Assembly (NCBI GenBank): GCA_030762935.1 | Contig: CM060900.1 | Span: forward strand, 402,369,632-402,433,631 | Reading direction: 5' to 3' | DNA length: 64,000 nt | Origin: Hymenopus coronatus | Lineage: Eukaryota; Arthropoda; Insecta; Mantodea; Hymenopodidae | Shown: in pieces, positions 34,640 through 46,015 of the stretch | How the letters are laid out: each line of letters opens with the position of its first letter | Numbering within the stretch: position 1 is the first letter of the stretch | The notes under the pieces: generated by a model | What the model was told of the DNA's origin: nothing | The model's database searches: none | Seen by the model: only the letters and a program-made list of their open reading frames with translations | Made by a program: the position numbers and the translations under genes

Positions 34640-37600
34640 CTCTGTAAGTTACAATTTTTAACATATAATGTAGCTTTTCTCAGCTTCCAGAAGAGATATT
34701 GATTTGACACTTTCAAGACATTATGAAGTAGAAGTTTATTACAATATTGTGCATATTTTAACACAGGGGTTTTATGAAACAAACTATTTTCTGGATTGCA
34801 CCAAAAAAAATTAGACATAGGAAAAAATAAACATTAATAAAAAATTTGTTTAATTAGAAAAAGTACAATATTCCCAAACTCCATGTTAAAATGAAGCCAA
34901 AAGCATAATCTTACTACTGTAAACTTTTCAGCAATGCATTCCTAATAGATTTAGAGAAAAGCCACATTGAATATGACTAATTTAACATTGTAAGGATAGG
35001 GCCTTCTGGAGTCCTTAAACCACATTAACTTGTGATCATTTCAATCCTCTGTATATTCTCTATAAAATAATGTGGTCAAAACTCATAACTAGCACTCTCA
35101 TGTGAGCGAGATTTTGGTTTTTCTCGAAAAATGTGTTGTGAATGTCAGTCTTGTGCATGGAATTGCTCTAGTATTAAAATTCCTAAGTGTTGTATTAGCA
35201 TTCATTTTGGGACACTCAAATGGATAATGTAATTCTCTTTTTAATTAGTGTTGTGATCAATTATGTTGATGAAAGGACAAGAAACTGATGTAATACAACG
35301 TACGTAATATGTACTGGATTATGCAGTGGATAACAAACTATATATCTACTAATGTGAGTGCTTATTAATAAAGTACATAACATTTGAACTATTGGCACTG
35401 TGCTCTGAATACAGACCTCACTTTCATTTCTGTCTTGAATAGGTTTTCACTGTAATGGGAGATTAGGAAACACAGAAAGGGGGGAAAAAAAAAGAAGAAA
35501 CATAATGCTTGTGTTTACAAAATTCAATATCGATACAACATTTTTTGAAAGTCAATTTTAAAAATACATGTTATTCTCTCTTCATAAAGTTATCCTGAAC
35601 ACCATATCACTTATATATTTATTGCTATAAGTGCTATGCTAGTGTTACATATGTGTTTGCCTGATATTGGCTCCAGCCATTCATCAGACAATACACAAAA
35701 TCATAATAATTACAACATTTAATTTTAGTTCCAAAAGACTCATCCTGAACTGTTCTGTCCACTGACCACTTCCATTTATTTCTTCCCTTCCATAAAAAGA
35801 AAGAAACTGAAGATAAGGTTAAGGTACCTTGAAACCAGTCTTCCCAAACGAAGGCAAAGTGGAGCAAAAAGTGTAAAAAAAAAGGTGACTCAATTCATTT
35901 AAATAAATTCATTTAAATAGTGACATCTGCTTCTTGAGATATGCTTACATTTTCCAAAAGTTTTACAACATTTCTGCACACTTCACATCTCAATATTTGT
36001 TTTAGAGGAAGCACCACATTTAAAAAAAAAAAAACAGTACTGTAATTAGGACATTCTTTAGACTAGTCTGAATTTTTTATTGTTTTTATCTTAAGAGTGC
36101 TTGGCATTCAAAACTGAGCATTCAACTTGGATTGAACCATTAGATGGCCTTACAGACAAATCTACATTTTCCACAATTCCAAGTTTGTTTGCCGAAGTAA
36201 GTTAACTAGTAATTTTACTCATGTCTACTATCCAATATTATTACCTAACACAGCTAAAAACTCCACATTTATTTAGCTGCTGCTAAACTTTTGGGCAGGC
36301 CAATGCATCCAGTGTAGTCACAGACATAAAACTCACCCAGCACTTGAGAGAAGGTTTATATCTTTGATTTTTTATTTATTTTTTATTCATAATAACCAGC
36401 TTACAAGCACCAAGCAGTACAAAGATGAACAATAAATGGCAATTGACTAATGGAACAAATTCTCTGAGTAGTTTAATTAACACTACAAAGAACAATAAAT
36501 TTTGCTGAAAATTAAGTAGATTATTACCAGCTTAATTACCAGTATGGTATACCATTCTGTATCACGAGGAAAACAAAGCACCAAGTATTTTGTCATGGCA
36601 ATAAGAAGGTTAACAACTTTAATCCACAAGTTTATTGTAACACAGAACTTGTGATAGAAATTTAAAAACTTCTACTTATTGAAAAACATGTTTATGCAAT
36701 TAGACAGCATTGTTGATGGCATATAAATTGGATCTTGATATTTCATGTTGATTTGAGGGTAAAAGGTATCTAGAGTAGTTTATAAATAGATCGCTGGACA
36801 TTAACGGGTTAAGTTTATTTTAAAATTTAGCACTGGTTAGTGAAACCGGCCTTATGTTTATCCTTAATTATTCCAGCAAGTCAGTACACAGCTTTTGTAC
36901 CCTCTCCTTAAACTATCCCACTAAAAGCACATTATTAGGTATGGCAATGGAGGAGGTCATATTAAAGCATTAATCAGCATCATTAAACTGTTCTGCAATC
37001 CTCCAGACATCTGTGCAGTATGAGCAGATCCTTTTGATGCAGCCAGGGAATAAATACAGGATCTGAGTGGCCATGATATATTTTTGAAGCTCAATATAGG
37101 TATGTCCAACAACAATGCAGACAGTTTAAGAGTTATCTATTATATGAGCACCTTTTTTGGACACCCCAATTTCAGAAGCAGAGGAGAGTGACAACACTTG
37201 GAGACATGTACAAGTCATGCACCAGTTCTTGACGAATGACATTTAAGTGAGAGGTTAGATGTAGGTCACTCAAGCTTTACTGGAGCATTGGTACACAGAA
37301 GCAGAAGAGGCAGTCAGATGCTGTGTATGTTATTCTCATGTTTATGCACTACAGTAGCACAGTCACTACAAAGCAAACATACTTCCAGTGATGTCATTCA
37401 TATGTATTCACTCCCAACCTCGGTTACTACTTACACTACACTTTACCTAATTTTCTTGTATTTCTTCTTTTCCAACATTTCTCCCTCATCATCTTCTTTT
37501 GAATGGCTGTCATTTTCATTAATAATTAAGCATCCTTCATTAAAACACTGGCAATGGCATAAACCGGAAATGCACAAAACTTTACAATCAGCTGTATGCT

Positions 37601-38127
37601 ACGTATTCTCGAAACATAGTCATACGAAGGCAGAGCTGTTTGTTATTGTAATAAATTATTTGCTGACTGTTTATCAAATCTTTGCTAAAAGTCATTCATC
37701 TAGAAGGAACAAGCAGCCAGTACACAGCACACCTTGACTTCTAGTGGTTTCAATCTAAAGTTCCATTCCGTCTGTAGATCCCAGAGTTTATGCAAGTGCA
37801 CAGAGTTTTGTTTAATAATTGTGTTAGTTCATGATAATGAGATAACCTATTCACCATAATGGCTGAGGGCCTCAAAGCAAAAAACCTTCTTTGATTGACA
37901 ACATTGCGGAATGACACACAGGCAACTTCTCTCTTCTTTCTCCTTTCTAGTACCCAAGAAAACCTGCACACATAGTATTTGAAATGCATATTATATCTTC
38001 AGTTCAATAATTTACATGCGATAGCCTTCATCTAATATTTAAACTGCTTTTTATAATGACTGAACACCCATTAGGAATATAAATAAAGTAATTTTTGTTT
38101 TCTAAGCATTTTTTATGTCGGTCATAC
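34640..38127. other. Crk intron, no gene recognised
   Basis: AT-rich intron next to the donor of the first SH2 exon. An open frame of 149 codons at 37288-37737 is the longest here, but it has no recognisable domain and no codon pattern I would trust. It is left unannotated. Confidence 0.5.
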
Positions 38128-38250
38128 CTGACACAAAGAACAAAATCTCCATGAATTGTTGTGCTATCTCTGACTAAGAAAACACCGCCTTCCTTCTCTC
38201 CCATAAGCAAGTCTGTTGCATCTTGTCTGGACATAGGCCCAAAATACCAG
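38128..38250 (-). CDS. Crk: Crk adaptor, exon encoding the N-terminal half of SH2
   Basis: A 123-bp exon between the acceptor ctatgttgcag (38261-38251) and donor gtatga (38127-38122). It encodes WYFGPMSRQDATDLLMGEKE, then GGVFLVRDSTTIHGDFVLCV. This is the start of the Crk SH2 domain, including the FLVRDS motif whose Arg contacts phosphotyrosine. It starts on the third base of a split Ser codon, so an upstream exon must supply a short N-terminus ending in ...AG. It ends two bases into an Arg codon that is completed at 25734. The first coding exon was not located between here and 64000. Confidence 0.97.
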
Positions 38251-39222
38251 CTGCAACATAGAAAAAATATCAAATTAACAAAAATGTTTTTTTTTGCCAC
38301 AGAGTAATGTAGAACATACTTCTCTAAACTACGATAGAAATCTGTAATATAATCTTATATCACACAGAATTATGAATGAGCTAAATTTTCAGTGGTAGCT
38401 AAAACACAGGACCACTACCACTTCATCTGAAACTGCTGGTATGTCAGATCTTATGTTCTTCTATTAGACACATCATTTTTCTGTGTGAGGGAAACTACTT
38501 CCCATTATTCTGAAGCATTGCATTTTAAACTAGAATAGTAACTGTACATAAAGAGTGACCAATATATTTTGAATATAAGTAAATATATTAACCTTTATAA
38601 AATATTGATTTTTGTGGCAGAGAAAATTGAGTGGAGGTTAAAAATAATGCATTAGGAATGTGACAAATAGTTATTTTTGGATAATAGTTATCACAGTTAC
38701 AATGTGTTAACAGCTATATGTAAAGGTTACCAATAATGATTTATTCTTTTCCTGGTTATCCCTAAAGATGAGAATTCCATGCAAATGCATGTTTTTATAG
38801 GAACATAGGACGTGGCTCAAACTTAGTACTTATTCATTTCATTACTTTCTTGTTCCAAACATGTGTACGTTGTCAATGCATATTTGTATGCTTTGGCCTT
38901 TTTGGGGATAAATAATTTTCAGCTTATTCATGCACATAATACATATATTAAGATTTCCCTGGATGGAAGTTCAGTTTTACATTTTGTAGTTGATCCTCAA
39001 CAAACTGAATGTAATAGTTTTATATATTATACCTGATGTTTTGAAAATAGAGGAAGTATCGATTGAAAGAAACCGCTGAAAATAATTTAAGTCTAAAAGC
39101 ATGCTATTTCAGGGAGGCGAGCTGAGTTGACTTAAAAAAAGTTATTGTTTTATCAACTTTGTTTTTGAATACAAAGCTGACTGGTTATGATTCTGAATAG
39201 TAAAACTTATACTCTAGCCATT
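38251..39222. other. upstream Crk intron, no gene recognised
   Basis: AT-rich sequence immediately 5' of the SH2 exon on the minus strand. No first exon or promoter was recognised. Confidence 0.45.
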
Positions 39223-39591
39223 TGTTGGAACCATCCTTTGGGTCCAACTTTTGGGGAGGTAGTAAATACTCTCTCCCCCTTCTACAGTGCTGTAACAAAT
39301 GTCTTTATTGACTCAAAATTTGGTTACAAATAAAGTCTTTAATTTACTGCTGCACACAGTTCACTTGATGCTTCAATGCTTAGACAGTTGATGGCTTTCT
39401 CCATACATGGCTCACGCATCACTGTTTGCTAACTCTCCAGTTGAAGTCTGACTCATGACACTCAACTCAGCATATACTACACACACCCGGCTTGCAATTC
39501 TTTCTCCTTTTATAGCTAGAAAATGACATCACAGAACTTTCTGGAAGATTGTCAAAGCTACAGGTTGATTCTTGTACATGTCGTGTTCCAA
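39223..39591 (-). mobile_element. candidate solo LTR
   Basis: On the minus strand the segment starts ttggaacacgac and ends ggttccaaca, giving imperfect ttggaac/gttccaa ends. It contains a promoter (separate entry), then a ~200-nt leader-like stretch and an AATAAA signal (39308-39303), the U3-R-U5 order of an LTR. A purine stretch agaagggggagagag lies at about 39287-39273. No internal retrotransposon region adjoins either side. The boundaries and target duplication are not secure. Confidence 0.45.
39507..39546 (-). promoter_or_regulatory. TATA promoter with perfect heat-shock element
   Basis: On the minus strand: TTCCAGAAAGTTC (39546-39534) is an exact three-unit TTCnnGAAnnTTC heat-shock element. 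TGATGTCA (39531-39524), a CRE/AP-1-like octamer, follows, then TATAAAAG (39514-39507) about 20 bases downstream. The arrangement is that of a heat-inducible Pol II promoter. Transcription would start near 39480 and run toward the Crk exons in the Crk sense direction. Activity is inferred from sequence only. Confidence 0.55.
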
Positions 39592-39929
39592 GGCCTCCGT
39601 TTACCATTGCACAGCATTTCCTACTTTTAGTCTTCCAAGGCCACCAATTCTCCTGACTTGCATATAAAAATGAACTTGAGAGTGGCAGCCCATGGATGGC
39701 ACAGCCACCAACCTGGGTTGTTATTCACATTGAATAGTGTGACCACATGTGAGAAGTTTATTATGCCGGAAGCTGCCTTTGTTGGCTACGAGTGTTTTAT
39801 CGACCCCATGCAACAATGCCTTATGGCAGTGAACCGATCGCTGTTTATTTATGACAATATCACCTTAAACATTATCATGTGAGCAACATTTTCATAGTTT
39901 TATTCTTGTGTCCCAAAAGATACAACTAA

Positions 39930-40155
39930 TATATGCATTTTGGACAAAAGATGACCAAAATATGACATATTATGGCAAAATTTGGCTGAAATATGACCTA
40001 ATACTAAAACAAGCCCAAATATGACTATATGCACAATAAAAATACATTTTTCTACAATACAATACCTGGATTCATGCATAAATTGTTGTAAAACTCACCC
40101 TAAAGGTCAGGAAAAAATATGACTTGTCATTAAAATCCAGGCCCTAATAATAATG
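39930..40155. repeat. AAATATGAC-repeat segment, possible hAT end
   Basis: Four copies of aaatatgac occur within ~165 bp (about 39958, 39991, 40017 and 40107), followed by aaaatccaggccctaat at 40132-40148. Dense subterminal motifs next to a GC-containing end are typical of hAT-like non-autonomous elements. A matching left terminus was not found, so the assignment is tentative. Confidence 0.35.
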
Positions 40156-40308
40156 GACCTTTGGCCTGTGACTGTCAAATCTGTCTAATACTATGATTGC
40201 TTAATGCAGTAAGTAAATAAAGGATATGACATTGACAGAGAAACAGCAGTAAATCATTGGCTCCATCTGAGAATTAGTAAAAACACAAGAAATGATTGCT
40301 CCCTGCAT

Positions 40309-41095
40309 GAACTGGAGATCTACACTGACAGCAGTAAGAATGACTAAGACATGGGATTGGAGTGTGCGTATAATATAAATTGAGTGCTTACATTTAATGG
40401 TAAGTACAACAATAATCAGGTAGAACAATTGGTGATACTAAAGGCATTAACGAAAATTGAATCTAATGCAAACCACATTCAAAACAGCATCAATCCACAC
40501 AGAGAGGAAAATAATATTGGACTCTCTTAACAATCTGCAAAACCACATACATTTCATTGATGAAATCAGGAGAAAAGCGATGCAAGAAAACAATGGAACG
40601 AGTTACCTGATCAACTCACAAAAGAAGCATAGGCAAGCACAGATATCCCAGAAAGTTATAACAAGCTAATTATGATATTAGCGATGATAATAGCACAAAA
40701 AACATTAGGGAAATGGCAAAGTGAATGGGAACAAACTACTAAAGCAGCAGTGACTAAATCCTATTTTCCCATGATGCAAGATCATCTAAAATTAAATTTA
40801 GCATTACATCCAACTTCACTGCAATGGTCACAGAACATGGAAGAATTCAGAAGTATTTTAACCAATTAAAAATTATCAACAACCCATGTCCCATGTGGTA
40901 TAGAAAATCGAACACCTACAATTTAAATACCAGATATTAAATCATCATGAATGACATATCATGATAGGAGCAGTACTATAGAGAGAAAACTGACCTAGAA
41001 GTAAGCAACAATTAGAAATGGAATTACAAAGAGCTTCCTTAAATACTGCAACAAAATTTCTTTTGACAAACTGTAAAAACAGAGGACAAAATAAC
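40309..41095 (+). pseudogene. non-LTR retrotransposon RNase H relic
   Basis: Relics of a LINE RNase H domain and tail: ELEIYTDSSKND (40309; the Asp of TDSS is the first RNase H residue), NNQVEQLVILKALTKIES, LDSLNNLQNHIHFIDEIRRK, then DQLTKEA. The C-terminal block GKWQSEWEQTTKAAVTKSYF and DHLKLNLALHP follows, ending PCGIENRTPTI. This arrangement belongs to the jockey/R1/I group of non-LTR elements, whose pol ends with RNase H and a cysteine-containing tail. Frame changes are frequent; it is inactive and 5'-truncated. Confidence 0.7.
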
Positions 41096-41837
41096 CATAG
41101 TAGTTATTGATAATAACTTTAGTTAGTACAAAAGGTGCAGTATGTTGGATTCATTACATCCTATAAATACTTTATTATAATTAAATCTAATTCATCTAGC
41201 ATGGTATAATCAATACAATACAATATTATAAAATTTGTGTACAACTTTAGTATCAATAAAAGTAAACATATATGAGTAGTATACCAATGGTAATCGAACA
41301 TACAGTCTGTAATCTTCAGCTTAGCATAAACAATAGAATTTAATGCTCTGTTACATTATGGTGAAAATTGCCCAGTTTTAATCTGCGCAAAGCAGTGGAA
41401 GTGCCTTTTTTGTAAAAAGCCCTCTACTCCCATACACTTAATATGCAAGTCGTAAAAGTTGGCAAGTACAGTTTGCAGTAACATGTGGAAAGTGATTTAA
41501 TGATGACATAGTTAAAGTACTTCCTTAAATATGTAAAACTGAGGTATTACTTTCATTTTTTGCATTAAATGTAATAGAGTTAAATGTGGTTTCTCTGAGC
41601 TTAATGAGTTGTAATTTTTGTATTTCTTCAGGAATGTTTGTAAAATATTTTATAACTTATGCATATGTAGCATACAAGTCTCTCTTGTGATAAAGATATA
41701 TCCTGTTTATGTAGTTACCGCTTATGGAATAGTTTTTAATTCACAACTCAAATGGCAGCTTTGAGCGATACAGTTATATGTTTTGAGAAATCAGAAAATT
41801 GAAAAATGTAAAAGGTGTTTTTTCAAGGATATATAAT
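41096..41837. other. no gene recognised
   Basis: AT-rich sequence between the LINE relic and mariner copy 2. Confidence 0.4.
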
Positions 41838-42500
41838 ATGAAGGTTTTACTGAAAGTAGTGAGCAACCTATTGTTAAAATTCAAATTCCAACAGTGTAAT
41901 GAAAAGAACTGCAGGATTGTAATGTACAGACTTTACAATACATATTGCCATATAGTGATGTCACTAGCTTCTATCACTGACTACAGGCAGAATTTCCAAA
42001 TGGCAGACATCAATATTTCATTTCGACAGTGTGCTGTCATCAAAACTCCTTGTTAAAAAGGGAAAACCTGCTGTTGAAATTCACCTCAGGCTTCAAAGCA
42101 CCTATGGAGATGTTTTCTTGGGTGCTAGCAGAAATGGGTGAAGCATTTCAAAGATGGAAAAATGAGTAAGATGAGCATCGTAGCGGTCACCCACAAACTG
42201 CCTCCACAGACCACAACAGAGAGTTTATTAGATCATTAGAGCAGATAGGCATTCACCATGGATGAAATTGCTGCACAACTTGCAATAGGACATAATGCAG
42301 TGCAAAAAATGATACAAAGCTTTGCTATCGAAAAGTTTGTGACCACTGGGTCCCATGTTTATTGAACTGAAGACCACAAACTTTAGAGAAGAACCGACGG
42401 TCAAAACCTTCAGAGATTTCAAAATGAAAAATGATTTTTTATTCAAAACTTGCAAATATGCATAGAAGCTTCTAACAGTGATGTGATTAAATAAAAAATA

Positions 42501-42797
42501 AAAGAATTTGAGTCGGTTTTTGTAACACAAACATCACTTGTTTTTACTCACTGGGACCGGTTTCGGGAACACTTGTTCCCATTTTCAACCCTTAATTCCG
42601 ACTAAATCTTTCTTTGTTGGCGTCAACGATGGGGCTGGTGGTGTAACAATTGTGGAGGCATCTAATACTGGATCAATGAAATTCCAGAGGTTGATGTATG
42701 GTGGTAAATAAAAATTCATGATATGGCTCTTTTTCTTCATGATGTAGATCTTCTCCCAGGCATCCAATTCTGTGGATTTATATGCTGGTTTTAACTC
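42501..42797 (-). repeat. left inverted arm of the Penelope-like element
   Basis: An inverted duplicate of 43944-44213. It encodes, on the minus strand, the endonuclease C-terminal block KPAYKSTELDAWEKIYIMKK and SHIMNFYLPPY, then the 3' untranslated part. Compared with the right arm it has ~25 extra bases encoding LWNFIDPVL, so the right arm has suffered a deletion after the two diverged. Each arm holds a hammerhead-like core. Confidence 0.85.
42555..42588 (-). ncRNA. hammerhead-like motif in Penelope left arm
   Basis: On the minus strand: TTGAAAA, an extra T, the 6-bp stem GGGAAC/GTTCCC around AAGT, then GAAACCGGTC. The palindrome ACCGGT is the expected minimal stem III of dimer-type hammerheads, and GTC the cleavage triplet. 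The CUGANGA box is decayed at two conserved positions (C3 to U, G8 to A), so it is probably inactive. The flanking GGG/CCC could form stem I. Confidence 0.45.
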
Positions 42798-43943
42798 TCC
42801 AAATGGCTCACACAAAAATTCAACTCCTTCCAAAAATTCAATAGTAAAAGTGTATCAAATTCATTGGACCTGATTAACCACCTGAAAGATTTCAGTTTGA
42901 CCTTAAGATAAGATAGTATCATTTGCTGTCACCTCCCTATTCCCCAGCATACTCCAAAAACCTCTGAAAACCTGGTTACAAAGCATAAACATACCAACAG
43001 AGGAAATAGAAGATCTTGTCCAGCTAACCAATTTATGTGTAAAACACAACTACTTCACATTCAAGAATAAATGCTACCAACAAACAGGACTAGCAATGGG
43101 GAATCCTCTACCACCATTCCTAACCGACCTATACATGAGTAATTTTGAAATACACATCACTGACTCATTCCCACATATATACAAAAAATGGTATATGTAT
43201 GTAGATGAAGTCATTGCTATAGTTCCAGAAAAACTCGTAAATGATGCACTCAAACTTCTTAACTTACAAAGCAAGTCCATTCAGTTCACTATTGAGACCA
43301 AACAGAAAGGACAGACATCAGAATAATAAGAACAGCAAAACTTAGCCTGACATTTGAAATACGTAGAAAATCCACCAATACAGATAACCACATAAAATTT
43401 TATAGCTACAACCCCACAATACACAAATATGCAGACCTGAATAGTTTAACGTATTGGAGAATAATAAATACCAAAAAGAATATCAACAGATACTCTAAAC
43501 AGCTACCAACAACGGCTTCCAAAAAAGTGCAGTAGACAAGAGAATACATAAATACCAAAAACTGAACCGCATAACACATACAACCACCCTACTGAACCTC
43601 AGTGACCAACCTCAGTTCAGAAAATTCACTTATCATCCTTGGGCACACAACAAACTTCAGAAAATCTTCAGGAATTATAACATCACCTTAGCTCCAAAAA
43701 ACAACTACAGCATTCAGAAACTGCTGTGCAGGAATTTGAACGATCCTATCCCTGCAGACAAAATACCGGGAATTTATGAAATGAAATGCTCAGACTGTAA
43801 TCTAGTATATATAAGGACAAATAGAAGTTTGGAGACCAGATTAAAGGAACACATGAGAAACCTAAAATACAAGCAAATAGAAAAATCAGCAGTTTCCTAT
43901 CATTTTTGGACATCAGGACACGAAATCATACCGAATATAACAC

Positions 43944-44213
43944 TGTTAAAACTAGCATATAAACCCACAGAATTAGATGTCTGGGAGAAGATCTACATCA
44001 TGAAGAAAAAGAGCCATATCATGAATTTTGATTTACCACCATACAGCAACAGATGCCTCCACAATTGATACACCATCACCCCCATCGTTGACGCCAACGA
44101 AGAAAGTTTTAGTCGGAATTAAGGATTGAAAATTGGAACAAGTGTCCCCGAAACCGGTCCCAGTAAGTAAAAACAAGTGATGTTTGTGTTTCAAAAACTG
44201 ACTCAAATTCTTT
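43944..44213 (+). repeat. right inverted arm of the Penelope-like element
   Basis: Contains the C-terminal codons of the GIY-YIG protein and the 3' untranslated part, inverted relative to 42501-42797. The hammerhead-like core is at 44126-44159 (TTGAAAAT, an imperfect stem, then GAAACCGGTC). Stem II has lost a pair here (TGGAAC/GTCCCC), so this arm is more decayed than the left. It ends exactly at the right target duplication. Confidence 0.8.
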
Positions 44214-44881
44214 ATGATTTTTTATATTGATTGTGAGAGGCGATGAAAGCTGGCCCCATCATTATGAGCCTGCAACAAAATGCCAGAATATGGAATGGCA
44301 CCATTTGGATACACCATCAAAGAAAAAAGCAAAGACAGAGCAATCTTCTGGAAAGGTTATGAATAGCATCTTCTGCAAATACACAGGATTGGACTCTGGT
44401 TGACTTTCCTGAGCCTGGACAAACCATATACACTGCTTCCTATATCCACTCTGGGAGCATTGCATAATAAGCACCCTGGAAACAAGATCCTGCAACAGGA
44501 AAATGTGCATCTTTACACTGCCCGTGTCACAATGGAGAAGATCAGAACATTTGGGTGGGAAAGTCTTCTACATCCTCCCTGTAGTTCCAACTTGGCACCC
44601 TCTGACTACCACCTTTTTGGTTCCATTAAGGAAAAGATGTGAGGAAACACTGCGAGACAATGGAGGATTACAGAAAGCAGTTGGTCAGTGACTTTGTGCA
44701 GCTGGATAGGAGTTCTATCATATGGGTATTTTTTAAACTTGCAGAACAATGGGGAAAATGTATGCAAAGAAATGGAGACTATGCTGAAAAGTGAGAGAAG
44801 AATCTGTAGATCACGTTTCTCTAAAAAATAGACACTAAGAGATTTAAAAAGTGTTGCTCACTATTTTCAGTATGACCCTTG

Positions 44882-45769
44882 TATATTTCTTAACTTAAGA
44901 AAGAAGTTGTCAGATATATTTAGCAAATGTGAGTAAACATAAATGCAACAGAATTCTATTCATACTGACATAGAATATGGCTAAATATAATTTCCTCTTC
45001 ATATTTTTTTCACAGACAAAGTCTTCCATAGTAGCTAATCATTTAAGTTTAAACTTCAGAGAGCCAAGGATATGAATGTCACACCACCTCCAATCAGCAA
45101 ATTACACAGCTGTATACATGACTATAAACAGGATGAATTCTGTGCAACTCTTTGATTCCAAATTGGACATTCACAAGTGATTAACTTTATTGTTAAGAGC
45201 ACAACAGCAGTATTCTTGCACACTCCACACATTAAATGCTTGGTGTGAGAACAGTGGAGAGTGAAAGGATAGTAGGAGGATATTAACAATGCCTTAGTTA
45301 AACTTCTTCACATTATTAAAAATTTGATGTGTCTATTCACATGACTTTACCTTCCTGTTCTACAAACAAACTTTTCTTACAAAAAGATTCTTCTTTTATC
45401 TACATCATGCTAATCAAGACAAACATTAGCAGAAATTGTCTTATTATTCGCTTCCTTGTAAGTAGAAGGGAAATAAGGGAATATACTAGGTAAGTGATAG
45501 TCAAATCTTTTAAAAGCTGGCCACAATGTGAAACAATTGAAATTTTGTTTCTTTGCATGGCCAGGAGAAAGACAAGAGATATGAAACGAAAGATGACTTC
45601 CCATTTAAGAAAAGTTTAAGCAATTTAAAATTCAAAAATATAATAAGGGATTCTTAGTAATGTCTAACTTAAAAAACACAACTATATATGACAAATTGTG
45701 TTTTAAAGAGATTCAAAATTTTGTGTAGTGCATTTTGTCTAGCTCTTATGGTTTGCGGGTTTTACAAAA
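44882..45769. other. no gene recognised
   Basis: AT-rich sequence with no identifiable element or exon. Confidence 0.4.
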
Positions 45770-46015
45770 GTCATCCAGAATGAAAAGATTCAGATGCTAC
45801 TCCCAGAAAATTCAAGATATACATTTTGTTTCTCATAAAATTATTTTAAACATATGGTATATAAATAAAAATTGTTAAAGGCCATTCTTGAGAAAATCAA
45901 CATTTTCAACAAATATTCCATGTAAAGGGTAGTTGAGGGCTGAAAATCTTAATGTTGCATCCTTGGAAGATACAGAACTCAAATACTAAGTTGGATATTT
46001 AACTGACTTTTCATT
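45770..46015 (+). repeat. interspersed repeat, copy 2 of 2
   Basis: Similar to 28255-28495 in the same orientation: cccagaaaattcaagatata aligned with cccagaaaattccagctata, and aaaaattgttaaaggccatt with aaaattgttgggagccattt. Family unknown. Confidence 0.55.

Larger units (their letters stand above)
42443..44213 (+). mobile_element. Penelope-like retroelement with inverted termini
   Basis: Inserted in mariner copy 2 and flanked by the exact 12-bp duplication atgattttttat (42431-42442 and 44214-44225). A reverse transcriptase relic lies at 42930-43330: LAMGNPLPPFLTDLYMSNFE, then KKWYMYVDEVIAIV, where the catalytic YVDD reads YVDE. The GIY-YIG endonuclease relic (43736-44068) has IPGIYEMKCSDCNLVYI followed by RTNRSLETRLKEH; the YIG glycine is missing. 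RT plus GIY-YIG defines Penelope-like elements. The element is 5'-truncated or rearranged: its left end carries an inverted copy of its own 3' end (42501-42797). It is inactive. Confidence 0.88.
41838..44881 (+). mobile_element. mariner transposon, copy 2, split by a Penelope-like element
   Basis: TA dinucleotides flank both ends (41836-41837 and 44882-44883). The left end has tactgaaagtagtgagcaac and the right end gttgctcactattttcagta. Removing 42443-44225 leaves about 1.26 kb, the normal size. Transposase relics: MADINISFRQCAV at 42003, MDEIAAQLAIGHNAVQKM at 42259, then right of the insertion GDESWPHHYEPATKCQ (44241) and HPPCSSNLAPSDYHLFGSIK (44574). Stops and frameshifts abound. Same subfamily and orientation as copy 1. 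Confidence 0.9.

Noticed and set aside
37288..37737. 149-codon open frame as a host gene
   Set aside because: No recognisable domain, no supporting splice or start context, and biased low-complexity composition; chance open frames of this size are plausible in 64 kb.
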